Shown: positions 7,201-7,831 of the stretch, one piece after another
Layout: each line of letters begins with the position of its first letter
Numbering within the stretch: position 1 is the stretch's first letter
Source: Acidimicrobiia bacterium
Lineage (GTDB): Bacteria; Actinomycetota; Acidimicrobiia; Acidimicrobiales; Bin134
Length of the DNA: 7,831 bases
Reading direction: 5' to 3'
Assembly (NCBI GenBank): GCA_009843565.1
Contig: VYDF01000079.1
Coordinates: forward strand, 1-7,831
Translations under genes and position numbers: made by a program
Notes under the pieces: model-generated
The model's database searches: none
Seen by the model: the letters and a program-made list of their open reading frames with translations, nothing else
Told to the model about the DNA's origin: nothing

Positions 7201-7738
7201 GATCACTGACCATGATGTGGAGGCCTGCCGAATCCCGTCCTCGAACTTCCAGACGGTCCAGAGCCGACAAAGCGATCTGCACTGAGTTGAAGGCCGACAG
7301 GGTCCCCACACTGGCATTCGGTCCAGCCAATTCGGCTACTGCGTCGGCTGTGATCAGCCGATCACTCCCGATGGCCCACACGGCGTCCTTCATCTGGACC
7401 AGCGCGGCATTGACCGCTTCGGTGGCTCGATCGCCCACCGACCGGTCGAGGTCAGCTTCCAACTCGTTGATGAGTCGATCGATCTCGCTGAGCGTGGCTC
7501 GGATGGTAGCCCGCAGCGGCTTCTCGGTGAGCAGCGCACTGAGTCCTGCGGTGCCCTGGAGCAAGCGGTCGGCCTGAGTCAGGTTTGTTGCTGCTGCCCC
7601 GATGCCTTCAGCCAGATCGCTGGTGCGGCCCAGGTCGCGCAAAGACACGACCACCGGGCTCAAGAGGTCGAGGACCTCGGCCGAGGTCGGGGGAATACGC
7701 CGAGACCAACGCCGGACCACCGCGACAATGCCGCACAT
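4262..7738 (-). CDS. glmS: Oversized glucosamine-6-phosphate synthase homologue (class II GATase + two SIS domains, with extra domains)
   Basis: Predicted to convert fructose-6-phosphate and glutamine to glucosamine-6-phosphate in the cytosol. With ATG 7738 as residue 1, Cys2 (MCGIVAV) is the Ntn nucleophile. An in-frame TTG at 7747 would bury it, so ATG 7738 is the start. Glutaminase marks are RGRDSAG (166-172), HTRWAS (260-265), Asn295-Gly296 and Asp319 in TTDAKVI. The first SIS domain follows FRHYLLKEI (about 468-476), with GQGT (532-535), SQSGTTTDT (582-590) and SVASTKAF (634-641). In the second, Glu732 and His748 lie 16 residues apart, like E. coli Glu488 and His504. The protein has 1158 residues against ~609. 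Extra material is a mostly helical ~135-residue insert after strand 1, ~45 residues before HTRWAS, ~115 residues after the second SIS domain, and a ~190-residue C-terminal extension. A C-loop-like motif DAIRHHAKTVTV (953-964, Lys960) sits before that extension. A related SIS/GATase protein with a different sugar phosphate substrate is the main alternative. It opens the glmS-nnr-alr cluster. Confidence 0.85.
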   Translation of the reverse strand: MCGIVAVVRRWSRRIPPTSAEVLDLLSPVVVSLRDLGRTSDLAEGIGAAATNLTQADRLLQGTAGLSALLTEKPLRATIRATLSEIDRLINELEADLDRSVGDRATEAVNAALVQMKDAVWAIGSDRLITADAVAELAGPNASVGTLSAFNSVQIALSALDRLEVRGRDSAGLHIMVSDHGLDPSTPAVAAALAERAADPLFRSGSVRWSDNTLSFVYKAAAEIGELGDNTAVLRAAIAADELLAAAVDAEAASAVVIGHTRWASVGMINEANAHPLNSELSHGPSQPYTIAALNGDVDNHTDLVAHQGLALDPGITTDAKVIPTLWSARLDGSHSAIDAFRRTVADLTGSVAIAGQSAANPGQLLLALRGSGQALYIGAASDAYVVASEPYGLVEQANRYLRMDGETPSDPMNADASRGQVVVLNRDQAGDLTAVQRLSYDGTPLPVADPDIAAAEITTRDVDRRGFRHYLLKEITESPESFRKTLRGRIVSTQSDSRTPTLAVKLGPETLPDHLVQRLADGHIANIMVIGQGTAAVAGHSLAHFLRQELPDRQISSILATELSGFGMQADMSDTLVIAISQSGTTTDTNRTVDLVRRRGAAVIAVVNRRNSDLCDKADGVLYTSDGRDVEMSVASTKAFYAQVAAGVLLAVALADAANGDQPPDSRQHERRQQLLTSLRDLPEAMVDVLGLHSRIADIVRRHALGRTYWAVVGNGPNRVAAEEVRIKLSELCYKSIACDTTEDKKHIDLSSEPLILVCAAGLFDSTADDVAKEVAIFRAHKAAPIVITSGTEARYDAAAEVIATPTTASPDLAFVLATMVGHLFGYESALAIDELAQPLRETRAAIEAELAASDADSGTGIDSQHLLEKLRSQFTPAAQQFFQDLRQGRYNGCLEAGTAAEMASMYRYALGIAPLDAYQLERGRVGTPAVVLEDLTAMLTVAVGELTRPVDAIRHHAKTVTVGISRAEESLLELPLVRAALDAGAPRHQLSYQTLRTLTALDPAITEVTGYIRYGINGDPESPSTTIHVIDRGGITVGLASRTERDPTLRGSKHLVAIERQVQATRGRSDGRTIVLIPEVKDRQTTGLTLLHVRFQPSLSPETAQKVLEGYRNRFAALRDEVTETEPDFRLDRLGDISTEDLLLEPLTDLADRWRP

Positions 7739-7746
7739 CTCGCCCA

Positions 7747-7776
7747 AGGTTAGTGGTTCGTCTGTGAATTGGTCAC
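7747..7776 (-). promoter_or_regulatory. Possible promoter of the glmS homologue, near-leaderless
   Basis: On the minus strand a GTGACC hexamer (7776-7771) is followed after 18 bases by TAACCT (7752-7747), matching the TAnnnT pattern of actinobacterial -10 elements. Transcription would then begin about 7741-7738, at or next to the ATG at 7738, giving a leaderless or nearly leaderless message. That would fit the lack of a convincing Shine-Dalgarno before this ATG. The -35 match is only four of six bases, so this is tentative. Confidence 0.25.
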
Positions 7777-7812
7777 GGCGTCCTGCTAGGCATCGACGCC
7801 CCTCGCGGCGTT
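7777..7812 (-). promoter_or_regulatory. Two mutually exclusive hairpins upstream of the glmS homologue
   Basis: Written 5' to 3' on the minus strand, three short segments AACGCC (7812-7807), GGCGTC (7800-7795) and GACGCC (7782-7777) can pair as first-with-second (five base pairs, six-base loop) or second-with-third (six base pairs, twelve-base loop), not both. No U-tract follows the second hairpin, so it is not a standard intrinsic terminator. An AAGGAGG sequence lies just upstream at 7822-7816. The segment may be a small leader structure or chance in GC-rich DNA. The rest of 7739-7831 holds no recognisable gene; the three minus frames give short tails with no family resemblance. Confidence 0.25.
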
Positions 7813-7831
7813 GCTCCTCCTTGCCGTACGC

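Noticed and set aside
7739..7747. Upstream in-frame TTG as start of the glmS homologue
   Set aside because: It would add three residues before MCGIV. Class II glutamine amidotransferases need the cysteine right after the initiator methionine, so ATG 7738 is preferred.
7773..7793. Six-codon leader-like frame (MPSRTP) upstream of the glmS homologue on the minus strand
   Set aside because: Too short to distinguish from chance. It has no run of regulatory codons, and the AAGGAGG sequence lies too far upstream of its ATG.
7739..7831. glmS ribozyme or other known riboswitch ahead of the glmS homologue
   Set aside because: Only about 93 bases are available, I see no conserved ribozyme core, and the glmS ribozyme is mainly a Gram-positive low-GC feature.

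Overview
This is a gene-dense, GC-rich window with almost no non-coding sequence. It looks like chromosomal DNA of a high-GC actinomycetote. The protein styles and the glmS-nnr-alr gene order would suit Acidimicrobiia or a relative, but that placement is an inference from general knowledge. No rRNA, tRNA, mobile element, CRISPR array or phage gene is visible.

Layout. The left part is transcribed rightward: the 3' part of a P1-family (S58/DmpA-like) self-processing peptidase (1-834), then, after 21 bases, a complete NAD(P)-dependent short-chain dehydrogenase/reductase (856-1719). The rest is transcribed leftward as a tight three-gene cluster. Read in its own direction it holds an oversized glucosamine-6-phosphate synthase homologue (7738 to 4262), a bifunctional NAD(P)H-hydrate epimerase/dehydratase (4235 to 2826) and alanine racemase (2829 to 1720). 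The two transcription units converge with no base between their stop codons at 1719/1720. The last ~90 bases (7739-7831) hold the upstream region of the glmS homologue and no recognisable gene.

How the genes work together. GlmS makes glucosamine-6-phosphate, the entry to UDP-GlcNAc. Alr makes D-alanine for the peptidoglycan stem peptide. Nnr repairs damaged NAD(P)H and commonly sits next to alr in Actinomycetota. The cluster is therefore a cell-wall-precursor plus metabolite-repair operon, with 26-base and minus-4-base junctions that suggest co-transcription and, for nnr-alr, translational coupling. The peptidase/SDR pair appears unrelated to it.

The most unusual item is the 1158-residue GlmS homologue, nearly twice the ~609 residues of the classical enzyme. 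All catalytic landmarks I could check are present: Cys2, HTRWAS, the N-G pair, the first-SIS SQSG motif, and the Glu and His of the isomerase site with the E. coli spacing of 16. They are separated by large extra segments. The motif that looks like the classical C-terminal loop (DxxRxxAK[ST]VTV, with the Schiff-base Lys) lies about 115 residues later than expected and is followed by a further ~190-residue domain that I do not recognise.
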